DNA of 64,000 nucleotides from Tetraselmis striata (lineage: Eukaryota; Chlorophyta; Chlorodendrophyceae; Chlorodendrales; Chlorodendraceae). A program made the position numbers and the translations under genes. Within the stretch, counting starts at the first letter, position 1; every line of letters begins with the position of its first letter. The stretch covers positions 62,001-126,000 of the forward strand of contig VCJN01003004.1 of NCBI GenBank assembly GCA_006384855.1, read 5' to 3'. Shown piece after piece: positions 12,054 through 21,590 of this stretch. The notes below the pieces were generated by a model. The model made no database searches, was not told the origin of the DNA, and saw only the letters and a program-made list of their open reading frames with translations.

Positions 12054-13700
12054 CAAAGAAGAGGCAGGCAGTGGCTGCATTCTATGTGTGTGTGGGGGGA
12101 GGAGTGTGGGGAGGAGGGGGGGAGGGGTGAACGTTGCCGTAAAGGAATTCAGCACGGCTAGTGGTGTGTAGGTAAGCAAGACCCGCCGGCATGCTGAAGT
12201 CCATATCATCCTCTGGGCTTTCACTGACATCCATCTCACTTTTCTTAGCGGGTGCTATGTGGCAGCCAGACGGCAGCGGGGCACCTTGGCGCCGTCGATG
12301 GCCGCCACGACGCTGCACAGCCAGTCGAGCGTGCCGATGCACACCGAGGCGTTGGGGTTGGAGAACGACCCCTCCGGCTGCCGGTACCGCAGGCACCGCC
12401 CGTCCCGCAGCGTGTAGGCCTCGCTCACATAGCTGCGCCCCACCTGCAATGGCACCGCCCAACCCGATCCGCACCGGCCTCAGCCACGCCCCCACCCTCC
12501 AGGCAACCGGTACCAGCCAGCGGTAAAGCAACGCCAGGCGGGCAGGAGGGCGGTGGCGGGGAGGCGTACGGTGGCGGTGGGCTTCCAGAAGCGTGGGTTG
12601 GGCGAGGTGCCCTCCTGCCGCAGGACAAAGAATGTCGGGTCGGATGCCACACGATGGAGGAGGTTCCGCGGTGGGCGTGGTGGTATGGCCGGCGGGCCGC
12701 GGCCGCACCTCTCGGCTGCGCGCCATCACGCTGCACTGCAGCCGCTCCCCCAGCTGCGCGGCGAGCGCCGGCCAGTCCTCGCGCAGCGGCGCGCTGTACA
12801 GCAGCGTCACGATGGCGTCGCCTGCATTGCCGCAAGCCGATGCGCGGAAGAGTGGCTGAGTGGCAGGGCCCCCGCTGCCCCCCCCCCCCCCCCCCCCCGC
12901 CCGCTACCCTTACCCCCTCGGGGTCCAATGCCGTGAATGGGGGATATTGCGCACAGCCGCACGTGCCTGTGGTGGCGCACAGGAAGTGCGCGCGGACAAG
13001 GTTCTCCCGTAGCTGTGGCAGGCCCGGCAGCTCGTCCAGGAGGCGCAGCATGAGGCTGTTGACCGCGTCCGTGGCCAGTGGGAACTGCTTGAAGTAGACG
13101 CGGTCGGCCTCTGGCATGCAGAACTCCCACATCACGTAGCACAGTTCCCCCTGAGCGCACGCGCAGGATCCTCAGATACGTCAGGAGTGCGAGGCAGCAT
13201 ATGCTGGGTGGGTGGGCGGGTGGTGAGCAGGTGGCCCGGGGCGTCATGGCGCTAACACACCTGCACCTCAGCGATCCCAAATTTGCAGCGCCAGCGGTAG
13301 TGCTCGCTGGCCGAGCGGCACACCTCCACCGCCACGCCTGAAGGCAGAAAGCCAGACGCCCGAAACTGCGCCTGGAGCGCCTCCGCCTGGTGGCGGCGCG
13401 AAGGGGTGGTGATACAGGGCCGTCGATGAAACACAACTACAGACAAAATTATGATCGGCGTTTACTTCATGTACACGGAGAGTGACCTTATTCCCGCTGT
13501 CTTGTGGTGTTGCCAACACCCCCCCCCCCCCCCCCTCCCCCCCCGCCCTTCCCCTCCCGTGCGCGCTGCAGCAGCCACCCTACCTTTCGGTCCAGCAGCG
13601 CATCATAGTGCTCCGGTTCGTACTGAATGTAGATGCCGCGCTCGTTGGCGAAGCTGCGCGGCTCCCACTGCACGCGGACCTCAACCCCCCCGGCGTCCAT
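6487..13700 (-). CDS. TrmA-type tRNA (uracil-5-)-methyltransferase, ten exons
   Basis: Minus-strand exons: 13584-13700, 13261-13386, 12967-13150, 12709-12821, 12285-12443, 11659-11707, 10631-10770, 7593-7644, 7318-7430, 6487-6603. They give 389 aa in one frame; bacterial TrmA is about 366. The family makes m5U54 in the T-loop of tRNA from SAM. In order: an N-terminal substrate domain (PEHYDALLDRK, later YRQPEGSFSNPNA); SAM motif I ELYCGNGNHTVA split across exons 6 and 7, then VVGVELDP; the DPPRSG motif across exons 8 and 9; the nucleophile Cys in NILYISCNPEAL; and the C-terminal FDHFPYTKHAECGV with the expected Glu. Two introns need a GC donor (12822-12966 and 7431-7592). The intron 7645-10630 is 3 kb and repeat-rich. 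The start at 13700 is a choice: the frame stays open to an ATG at 13895, but the extra part runs through a poly-Pro tract. Homology is unmistakable; individual ends carry small uncertainty. Confidence 0.9.
6769..6798. repeat. CATA microsatellite in trmA intron
   Basis: Tandem CATA units lie in the last intron of the trmA-type gene. Confidence 0.9.
6991..7041. repeat. double poly-C run in trmA last intron
   Basis: There are 22 C (6991-7012), a seven-base break, then 23 C (7019-7041). On the sense strand of the gene these are G runs. Confidence 0.95.
7511..7531. repeat. poly-G run (sense poly-C) in the GC-AG intron of trmA
   Basis: A run of 21 G on the plus strand lies inside intron 7431-7592. 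Frames crossing it give artificial poly-proline proteins. Confidence 0.95.
7645..10630. other. 3-kb intron of trmA, repeat-rich
   Basis: No exon of trmA lies here: exon 7 ends at 10631 and exon 8 begins at 7644. The intron starts GTACC and runs straight into a C tract (plus-strand G, 10608-10627). It contains a 12-bp G run at 8114-8125, an AT-rich stretch near 10200-10500 and a GC-rich minus frame at 9780-10196 that is Arg/Ala/Glu-rich without a recognisable domain. That frame could be a nested gene or an old insertion, but I cannot support it as coding. Confidence 0.6.
11374..11520. repeat. TA/CATA-rich simple sequence in trmA intron
   Basis: ATAC/GTAT-rich low-complexity sequence sits in intron 10771-11658. 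Short frames through it (YIYIYI-like) are not genes. Confidence 0.8.
11898..12048. repeat. GA microsatellite cluster in trmA intron
   Basis: Two long GA runs (about 11898-11942 and 12011-12048) are joined by GGGA-rich sequence, all within intron 11708-12284. Confidence 0.95.
12878..12898. repeat. poly-C run in trmA intron 3
   Basis: A run of 21 C on the plus strand (G on the sense strand) lies in the GC-AG intron 12822-12966. Confidence 0.95.
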
Positions 13701-15196
13701 CGCCGCCCCCGCCGACCCGCCTATGCCGATAGGCCACCCGGGCGCGGAGGGAGGAAACCCGGGGGGGGGGGGGGGGGAAGGCGCTATGCCCCCGCAGCAG
13801 GCGGCCCGGGACACCGCTGAGCAGCAATAGCACCAGGCAGGAGTAGAACAACCTCTGGTAGCACAGCAACTGCGAGGCTTCCTCCTCGAGCTCACAGCAG
13901 TTGTTCCCCGTGTAGTTATTTATGTTAGGGCGTTAGGCCATAGCTGACCCTCCGATTCAGCTACTCATCTCCGCGGTGCCCGCGACATGCTACAGGACAT
14001 ATATTTGAAATATATCATCGGCCACGGCGTCGCTACGGCGCTTACTACCTTGATTACACGGTTTAGAATTCGGCAGTGCGAAAATATTATTGAATAAATT
14101 GGTGCCCGGTGGTCTATATTTCATCACATTTCATTATCCTCTGTATCGTATGGCTGGTACGACTGCGGATGACGAAAATAAATGCGGGCGATGCCAGACG
14201 TTGTCTGCCCCGTCTGTAGAGGAGGTCCCCCGATCGATTCCCGGCTCTGTCATCTCAAGGCAATGTCGTCCGGGCCCATGTCCCGACTTTAACTTGGGTT
14301 GCGCCGAACTACCCCTAGCGGTATTCAGTTCATGCCGAACTGAATTCAGCTGAATACAACTAACGAACGGACTTCAGCCCGAGTCACGGCCCTGAATTTA
14401 GCCTTACGTCGGCAAAGTTAAGGTATATGCAGGTATTCGGACTGAATTCATGCATGAAGACCCCCCCCTCCCAACAACGGCGTAAGGCAGTGGCGTATTT
14501 TGTGCGGTTGAACGGATTGTTAAATGTGTGACACCCACAGGACCGCCAGTATGGGACACATACCGAGTAGGCGCGATAGGGAACCGATGGGACGAGTCAC
14601 CAGCGCTACGGCGGCTAGCATGGGCAGGGTGGGCGGGGGGGTGATGACGACGCCGCACTACTGGCGGTCGTCTGCTGAACCCCTCCCAATGACAACGAAA
14701 CGCGCCCCTCGCCGGCGTTCCATGTAGGCTCCGCGGCTGGGTCCGCGACATCCACACTCGTTGGTGAATCGTGAGGGAAGAGTGCGTGGTTTTTGCTTTG
14801 GTGAGGCGAAAGTGGTGTGGCAGTGTGTGGTGTACGTTGCGGTTCTCCTTCCAGTATCGTGACGTCCGGCATCAGCCAGGTGGGAAGCATAATCGTCAAT
14901 GGCCAAGGATAACATATACCAACCCCATCGTTACATATTATATGAGTTAAAATCGTTATTTTCCACCGTCGTTCTATACGCATATTGCAAATCATCGCGT
15001 CAATACTAGCTAATCTACTGATAGAGTGATAGGGGACTGTTCAGTACTATCCGCCTCACATCTGGGCCATACATGGCTACGCCACGTAGGCGGACATCCT
15101 AATGGGCGCCAGGGAACAATAATGTCTCTACCGATGAGGTAGTTAGTCCTAGAGACGGGCCCCACACTTAAAACTCGTATTTCTAATAAAAACGGG
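13701..15196. other. spacer between trmA and the inverted-repeat transposon
   Basis: I see no supported gene. The first 200 bases carry a G run (13761-13777) and the upstream part of the trmA frame. Around 14320-14450 there are short palindromic pieces built on ACTGAATTC/GAATTCAG. Minus frames at 14404-14995 have no domain. Confidence 0.5.
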
Positions 15197-16975
15197 ACTT
15201 TAGGTAAGGCGTCCACTTTTGTATATTGTGGTTTTGGAGACAATCCTCCCCCCAGATTTGCCCCCCCCCCCCCAAGTCAGTTAGACCATCACCCGATTCC
15301 TTGTTTAGGGCACTTGCGCACGCAAGAATGATGCAACTCCAACCATGCATGCTTATTTCATTGAGAGGGATGCTATGTTGCAATAATAATGGTAGTAGGG
15401 CAATGCAATGTGCAAAAATGGCACATGTGGCATTGGGCCATGTGCAGAAGCCCTTCAGGGGGTCAAGATATTGGGTGGGGGGAGGGTCTTTTGGCCCTTT
15501 TACTTACATGGACTTGGAGGGAATGTCTATGCCATCTAAGTCTCCGCCCTGGGACGCTTCCTAGACACTCCGGTGGCCATGTTGGCCTTGTATGCGGCTG
15601 CCTGCGCCGCATGCGTTGCAATGGCGGCCCTAGCCTGTGACGTCCTGATCCTACTTCTGACAAGATACTTCACACCTCACCCCTGCACTTGTCACACAAC
15701 GGCAGGATAGTGCTGAAGGGAATGCCTTCTTCAACAGTGGCCTCTAAATCACCAGCACATTGAGATCACAAGGGGTTTGACCAAGATGCAAACTGAGGAG
15801 TCCGGCCACGCTTGGAGTAAAACTGTGGCTCCACATGCATATGGCACTCTAGATCCTAGGCAGTGTAGAAGATGTCGTGGAAGGGATGCTCCTCAGGGAG
15901 TGGTTGGCCACCACACACATAGTCTTGGTTGGCAATAGCATCCTGCAAAACATCCTTTGCAATGCGCCTGCAAGCTGCGATGTCTGCTTTGCTGGGGGGG
16001 CTGCTCCTCACTGGTATGTGACGGCTGCATCGTGCTGGGTGCCCTCAGCGAGAAAATGACGCGAGGTTTGTCACACTCCTTGCACTGCACAGTGCCCCTG
16101 GCTAGTTGCAAATGGAAGGGTGCGCCCCCGGGTGTAGAAATCTCCAGGCAGTTATCATGCATCTCTGGTTGGGCTGTACCAACTCTATTGTACCGACTCG
16201 TGGACAGTGGGGCCCTCCGGTGCTGCGCTGATGGGCTGGCGTCAAGTGCATGCCGCGGGCTCGGGCGGCGTGAGTGTGTATCGCAGGGTGGTGGTGCTGT
16301 CGGTGCCGACATGCGCAGGAAATCAAGCGCCGACCACTTCTTCGTGACAAATATTGTCGCGTCACTAGCCGCCACATCACCGCCCTCCCGAGTCAACAAA
16401 ATCCCGTTCGCGGAGCGTACGGATAGGGGGCGCCTCAAGACTCCCAGGCCGATCGTACAATCGTCTAGTTGCGCAGCGTGCAGCTCCAGCTCAGGCTTCT
16501 TCGTCTCGAGCAGAACCTCTCGCAACCAATGTACGCAGGTGTTTTCGGCAAGCCATTTCTCCGTGCGCAGGTCGAACGTGCTACCCAAGATCACGTCGTA
16601 GTTTCGGCCCAGACCGGTATTAGCCGCACGCACATTCACCGAAGCGGCGACAGTGGGGTTCTCCATGCGTGGGTGCTGCGCAGTGCGCCGCACAAGCACT
16701 GTGTGTGCGGGCTGGAGCTGTGATGGCGGATGAGCGGCCGCCCCGTCGCTTATGCGCGGTTGGCGCGCTGTACACCGGTAGCGACTGCTGGTACGGCACG
16801 GCAATGTCTGAGTCGTCGCGGGGACGAGACAAGTAGCGCTACATAAGACAGCACTTCAGGTGATGAACCGTAATGATAGTGATGGTCTGAACGTCCCCCC
16901 CCCCCCCCCCCCCCGGCCACGTTCTGGGCAGATTTGTCTCCTAAACCACAATATACAAAAGTGGACGCCTAAAGT
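15197..16975. mobile_element. DNA transposon with about 40-bp terminal inverted repeats
   Basis: The sequence at 15197-15241 (ACTTTAGG, then GGCGTCCACTTTTGTATATT) returns as reverse complement at 16936-16975 with one small indel and one or two mismatches. Just inside each end lies a C/G-rich stretch (15261-15273 and 16895-16914). The 1.7 kb between encloses a broken minus-strand coding region (15560-16804). Paired terminal repeats around a coding remnant mark a cut-and-paste element. I do not see a clear target-site duplication, and the superfamily is not assigned. Confidence 0.7.
15560..16804 (-). pseudogene. broken Cys-rich ORF of the inverted-repeat transposon
   Basis: The minus frame opens with sequence such as GLGRNYDVILGSTFDLRTE (about 16560-16620). 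It continues with DATIFVTKKWSALDFLRM, then a zinc-ribbon-like GTVQCKECDKPRVIFSLRAP near 16050-16110. After a frameshift it continues as DYVCGGQPLPEEHPFHDIFY (about 15860-15925), and further broken pieces reach about 15560 (CDKCR, then SRIRTSQARAAIATHAAQ). The longest open stretch is 15893-16804. The Cys pairs and the position between the inverted repeats suggest a transposon-encoded protein. At least one frameshift and several stops make it non-functional. I cannot name the family. Confidence 0.5.
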
Positions 16976-17089
16976 GCTATCCAGGCCATTTCCGCGGGAG
17001 GCATTCAGGCTCAACTGAATTCGAATACTCAGATGAAGTTGGGACTTCAGGCTGAAGTACCCTGAACTGCAGGCCCTTCAGCGCAACCC

Positions 17090-17290
17090 TGGTTTTTACC
17101 CGGTTGATGCATTTTAAAATAGCCCTTCGAATGGGATGGGGCAACGGATGGGATGCGTTCGGATGGGGCAACAACGGTCGCTAGTCGGTCTAGTCGCTAG
17201 TATGGCGATGCCGCCACACCTACGGACACACAGTTCGCGCACGACGTCAAGTGCTGGAGCAGCTTCGGATCCCCCGGGGCGAATATTACT
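17090..17290 (+). mobile_element. SINE copy 1 (diverged, headless)
   Basis: Blocks match the other SINE copies in order: CGGTTGATGCATT, AGCCCTTCG, GGCAA, then GCGCACGACGTCAAGTGCTG and CCCCGGGGCGAA. The tail is TACTTTTACTGG-type repeats. The tRNA-like head is missing. An insertion carrying TAGTCGCTA (17191-17199) interrupts the middle. Confidence 0.6.
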
Positions 17291-17699
17291 TTTTACTGGT
17301 ACTTTTACTGGTACTGGTACTGGTACTTTTTGTTGTTATTTGATGTCGATTAGTGGTCGCTACGATTTGGTACGATTTGCTGGTGTGTTTTGCTGTCGCG
17401 GTAGTGTGGTTTGTGTCACATATGTTGAGCGACTCATATTTTACGGTACTAGCGCTCGCTAGAAAACCTCTGAAAACTATAGCTCGCCAGTCGACGGCTA
17501 GCGACTACTACTGTGAAATACAAGAAGAAATGCCAGCTAGTACGTAGTAACAAATGCACCGCCCGTAAAAGCAGTACTAAAAGATCACCACAGCAAAATC
17601 TGCTACTGGTACTGCTAAGCGCACGTGCAATATTGCAGGCACCGCCGACTATGTGGGTGCCGACGCGATAGTACTACCAGTGAGAACCCACATGCGGGA

Positions 17700-17890
17700 T
17701 GCGGGCCGCCATTGGGCGGCTTGCTGTGTTGGTTGATCTTTTAGTACTGCTTTCAGTAGTAGGTGGATGTGTTACTGCCCTTTCTGTAATTCACACCAGT
17801 AAGAACCCACACTGCGGCTTGCTGTGCTGATCTTGTAGTACTGCTTTTAGCGGTGGGTTTGTTGCTGGCCTTTTTGTAAGGCCAGTAAGA
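17700..17890. repeat. dispersed hairpin-bearing repeat (copies 2 and 3)
   Basis: Two tandem related blocks contain GCGGGCCGCC...GGCGGCTTGC, a TAGTACTGCTTT piece and TTCACACCAGTAAGAACCCAC. They match the modules at 1231-1560 in reverse orientation. A separate piece of the same type (TTCACACTAGTAAGAACCCAC) lies at about 19194-19214. Confidence 0.55.
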
Positions 17891-17898
17891 ATTGAGAA

Positions 17899-19170
17899 CC
17901 CCGTTTTAGGGCACACCCCCCCTCCGATTTGCCCCCGCCCCGCTCCAGAAGTTGGGTAGCTGGGTGATGTACTGTGCAAAGTACTGCACTCAGCACTTTC
18001 AGAGGAACACCAGCCACCATTGCATGTATAATGTGCAACATAGCTGCTACTAGTTGTGCATGCACAATGCATATGGCAACAAATGTAAGAAGCACATACC
18101 ACATAATTACATGGTATATATGGCTCACTGCCCCAGACTCTCCCGGCTTGCGCCTTCCATCATACTAAGTTGTCTCGGGTAGTTGTTGGCATCGGGAAAA
18201 GCAGCAAGGTCGAGCAGACATATAGGGTCGAACCAGTACGACGTGCATGAGTTCTTGGGGTCTGACATCATGTCGTGGGAGAGAACGAGGGAACAACGCC
18301 GCTGCTGTGATGTTCTTGAGGAAGGTCTTGCCCGCATCGCGAGCCTCAACTTGTGAGTGCCACCCCGCCTTCATGCCCGCGAGCCATCCTATGAGCTAGT
18401 CGTTGTGTAGCAAGTCACCCGCGTTCATGGTGGCGTAGTCCCTCCCAAGCGGGTAGTGTTGTTGTTATTTGGACTGCGCTTCCCTGATCTTATCGTATGC
18501 GTTCACAATATATATAGCTCGGGTGCGACGGACCTCCTGCAAAGTCACGCGCGCACGTCGAACATGGAGTGCATGGTGGGCGTCTCGTCTACCACCGTCC
18601 ACAAATTCCTCTGCAACATACGGGTAGCTCGGGCACTACTGCCCGGGCCGCCGTCTCTTCCGCCCAGAACCAGTCCGGTACTCCACGTACTCCACGATTG
18701 TCATTGACCCGTGGCCGACAAGCTCGAAGGATATCTACGGGCCTATCTCACGCGCAACGTACTCTATCAGCAATTGGTAGCAGTTGTGGTCCCGCATCCA
18801 CTCCATCCTCGATGCATGAATACAGTTGAGGCTTGCCGCTTAGCGGCCTACCAGCCCAGGTCACGCCCACTTTCAAAATGGTCTCTCCGTTATTGTCTGG
18901 CATCTTGCCGTCGCTGCGCCGCCGTCGCCGAGCAGCGGGCGAGTGGCGGGCGGGCGGGATTGTCGGCGGTGAAGTGAGCGAAGTATGTATGATGCGCGCC
19001 GACAAAGGATAGGCAATGCCGAGTTTGCGCCGTCAAATCGCTGCGGCAGCACGCGCATTGTGCGGCGGACGACACTTTGAGCCGAGAAGCACTAAAGTAC
19101 ACAATTTAGGCCAGCTACAGAATCCCTTCCGTCCCCTCCGATCTGACCCTGGTTTTGGCACTAAAACGGG
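17899..19170. mobile_element. possible second inverted-repeat element with decayed minus-strand frames
   Basis: CCCGTTTTAG at about 17899 faces CTAAAACGGG at about 19161, and both outer flanks carry a TTCACAC(C/T)AGTAAGAACCCAC repeat. In between, minus-strand frames have protein-like pieces (HDMMSDPKNSCTSYWFDPIC near 18210-18270; VGVTWAGRPLSGKPQLYSCI near 18800-18870) but many stops. The inverted repeats are short, so this could also be unrelated decayed coding DNA. No family is assigned. Confidence 0.3.
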
Positions 19171-19467
19171 ATATCCTTTCTCGTTGGCATGATTCACACT
19201 AGTAAGAACCCACAGTTTTGGCTCCGCAGAAGGAAAGAATGGTCACTTTATTCGTGATAAATCCGGTATTATTTCGCTTGTATTTGAGCTCGATCGGGCA
19301 TGGCATGTTCTCGTATAGTAGGTTGGGCTCTGTTTCTTACTATCGCGTCCCCGTTGTACACATGCATACATCATATCATGCTTTCTATGAGATACACCGA
19401 AGCGCAAATATGGTTATCTTTCTAATAAATTTATTACTGGTAGCAGCACGAGCCACCAGTATATTAT

Positions 19468-19898
19468 TGTGTGTCCTTTTGTGGTTGTGAACCGTGGCCG
19501 CCTCGGAAAATTCGCTTTGACGGTGGTCTACATCGCGGTGTGGCTGTGCGCAACTTCCCTGGCGGTCCTTCCGCCCCTTCATGCTTCCTTCGTGCGTGGT
19601 CAGTCCGTCAAGGCTCTTCGAGACTTTGTCGCCAGCCAGCCCGTTGAGTTCCGCCATCACCTGTCGCGCACGCAGCGGGGGTTGTTGCGGCGAATCTCTG
19701 TTGGCATGCATGGTACCTACTTGGGCGGCATTCTCTCTGCCGGAGTGCATACGGCCAAGTCTGTTGCGTCTGCCCATGCTCATTCCGCACCCTCTTGTGA
19801 TGCTGCTTCCACCGCGCAATTGCAATGCTTTAGTGGACGTTTTTATTGCCTTTTCGGGTGATTTCCTGATCGTCTTTTGCAGCTAGCTCATGTAACTT
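19468..19898 (+). mobile_element. 5'-truncated non-LTR retrotransposon, family B (short copy), 9-bp TSD
   Basis: The sequence is homologous to the 3' third of the element at 20334-21475: the frame reads NRGRLGKFALTVVYI and later RGQSVKALRDFVASQPVEF, matching EDRGRLGKSALTVVYI and RGQSVQALRNFVAGQPAEF there. Both copies end in GCTAGCTCATGTAA. The word GTATATTAT flanks it at 19459-19467 and 19899-19907. It is diverged and inactive. Confidence 0.75.
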
Positions 19899-20189
19899 GT
19901 ATATTATGTACGACTACAAGACCCCCCCCCCCCCCCCCCCCCCGTGCGCGCAGCAGTTCCGCCTGGTGTGGTTTGTGTCATAGTTTGCTATGCGCACACC
20001 GTAATTTTGCTATTTGCACATGCTGTGCTGCAAATTATCGCGCCGGATTAATGCAGGACACATAGTAAGAACAGTAGAAGCACTGATGGACGTTATATCG
20101 GGCGATTGATATTGTACGGTGGTCACGGTCACTTGAAAACCGGATTATGGGCCGGCGCCCAATAAACGGGTACCCGTGGGGCAGACCAT

Positions 20190-20333
20190 TTGTGCGCGAG
20201 AGACCCGGGTGGTCTCGTACGCGAGAGACCCGGGTTCGATTCCTGGCCGATGTATTTCGGCAATATCGGCCCGGCGTGTCCCGGGTTTACTCGGTTGATG
20301 CATTAGCCCTTCGGGGTTCGAATGAGGCAATGG
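20190..20333 (+). mobile_element. SINE copy 2, left part (interrupted by a LINE)
   Basis: This part carries a tRNA-like T-arm/B-box (GGGTTCGATTCC at about 20231-20242) preceded by a duplicated GCGCGAGAGACCCGGG-like piece. The SINE body follows up to AATGAGGCAATGG (20321-20333). The body resumes at 21476 after the inserted family B LINE. Confidence 0.75.
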
Positions 20334-21475
20334 TTTGTCCAACGCCACCTCAGCCGTGCGATTCGCTTGCGTGACTTCGTGGCCCTCGATCTCAGCTTCC
20401 AACGTACTGGTGCAGCGGCCTCGCGACTTGATACCCTGCGCCTGTACAGCGCGTGCGGGCCGGGCTCCCTATCGCTTTTCCAGTCGGATCACGAGTCCGC
20501 CCGCAAGATTCCCCATGCTGCTTATGCGGCCGCCGCTGCGCGGGTACTGGGCCTTTGCCCGCGCGGAGGTTCCGCGCTTGTCACTTGCCCTGGCCCAACG
20601 TGTGGTATTGATCCCTTATGGCTTCGCTCTACGGATGGCTCGAACCGGAGCGCTACGGATTTCATCGTGGATCATCTACCCATATGCCCCGTAGCGAACT
20701 ACAAGCACCGCATGCATACCGCTTTGAAGAATCTGTGGGCATCTGTGGCAATTGATGCGGGGGCGGTGCTTGACCGGGACCGCTCGGGAGCCGGCGACTT
20801 GACCCTTGAGACGAGTGGGCTGCGCCCAGCGGACCGCTCGCGGCCGTCGGACCTGACGCTGGCGGGGTGGGGAGGGGCAGCGTGCGATTACATGATCGAC
20901 TTCGCGTGCGTGTCCTCCACGACCCCCACTTGGAGCAACGACCCCCGCTGGTGCATCCCGGGAATCGCGGCGACCGAGGCGGAGCATGCTAAGTTGGCAG
21001 CGGACCGGGCGTCTTCCGCCCCAGTGCAGGGTGTTCACCGGTACTACCCTTTTGTGGTTGAGGACCGCGGCCGACTCGGGAAGTCCGCTTTGACTGTGGT
21101 CTACATCTTCGCGGTGCTGTTGGCTGTGCGCAACTTCCCGGGCGGTCCTTCCGCCCCGACCTCTTGCTTTCTTCGTGGTCAATCCGTTCAGGCACTTCGA
21201 AACTTTGTCGCCGGCCAACCTGCTGAGTTCCGCCGTCACATGTCGCGCACACGGCGGGGGCTGTTGCAGCGGGTCTCGGCTTGCGTGCATGGTACCCTGG
21301 GCGGCATTCTCTCTGCCGGTGTGCAGATGGCCAAGTCTGATGCGTGTGCTCGTGCCCACTCTGCGTCTTCTCATGTTCCTGCTTCCACCCCGCAGTCGAT
21401 GTAGAGGACCTTTCTGATTGCCTTTTATTTTGGTGATTTCCGATATCGCCTTCTGCTGCTAGCTCATGTAATTAT
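20334..21475 (+). mobile_element. 5'-truncated non-LTR retrotransposon, family B, inserted in a SINE
   Basis: The insert lies between two perfect copies of the 13-bp word AATGAGGCAATGG (20321-20333 and 21476-21488). One frame is open from the left end to a stop at 21404. It shows a Cys/His segment (GPTCGIDPLW, then DFIVDHLPICPVANYKHRMH), then RPSDLTLAGWGGAACDYMID and EDRGRLGKSALTVVYI. This is the usual layout of the C-terminal nuclease/zinc-binding end of a LINE protein. The 3' UTR ends GCTAGCTCATGTAATTAT. The ATG at 20322 belongs to the target duplication, so the apparent 360-aa protein does not start naturally there. The piece lacks the reverse transcriptase and is dead, but its frame is unbroken, so the insertion may be recent. 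Confidence 0.8.
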
Positions 21476-21590
21476 AATGAGGCAATGGTCTACTGGCTAT
21501 GCCAGACCTACGACTGCAGTTGGCGCACGAGGTCAAGTACTGGGGCGGCTTCGGCCGATGTCCCGGGGCGAACTTTACCATTCGTGCCGT
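21476..21590 (+). mobile_element. SINE copy 2, right part
   Basis: This continues the SINE after the LINE insertion: AATGAGGCAATGG, TATGCCAGACCTACGACTGC, GCGCACGAGGTCAAGTACTG and GATGTCCCGGGGCGAACTTTA. The order and spacing match the uninterrupted copy at 27435-27695. Confidence 0.8.

Noticed and set aside
12553..12700. Possible extra trmA exon (EGTSPNPRFWKPTAT) between exons 4 and 5
   Set aside because: It has an AG acceptor and open frame, but its sequence has no counterpart in the family, and joining exons 4 and 5 directly keeps the frame and the conserved motifs.
13701..13895. Longer trmA N-terminus starting at 13895
   Set aside because: The added residues pass through a G/C homopolymer that codes poly-Pro, typical of introns here. 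It was kept only as an alternative start.
15893..16804. Intact 303-aa host gene
   Set aside because: It lies between terminal inverted repeats, loses frame at the 3' part and has no start context; it was treated as a broken transposon ORF.
20322..21404. Apparent intact 360-aa gene on the plus strand
   Set aside because: Its ATG lies in the 13-bp target duplication and the sequence is a 5'-truncated LINE C-terminus, so it is a mobile-element fragment and not a gene with its own start.
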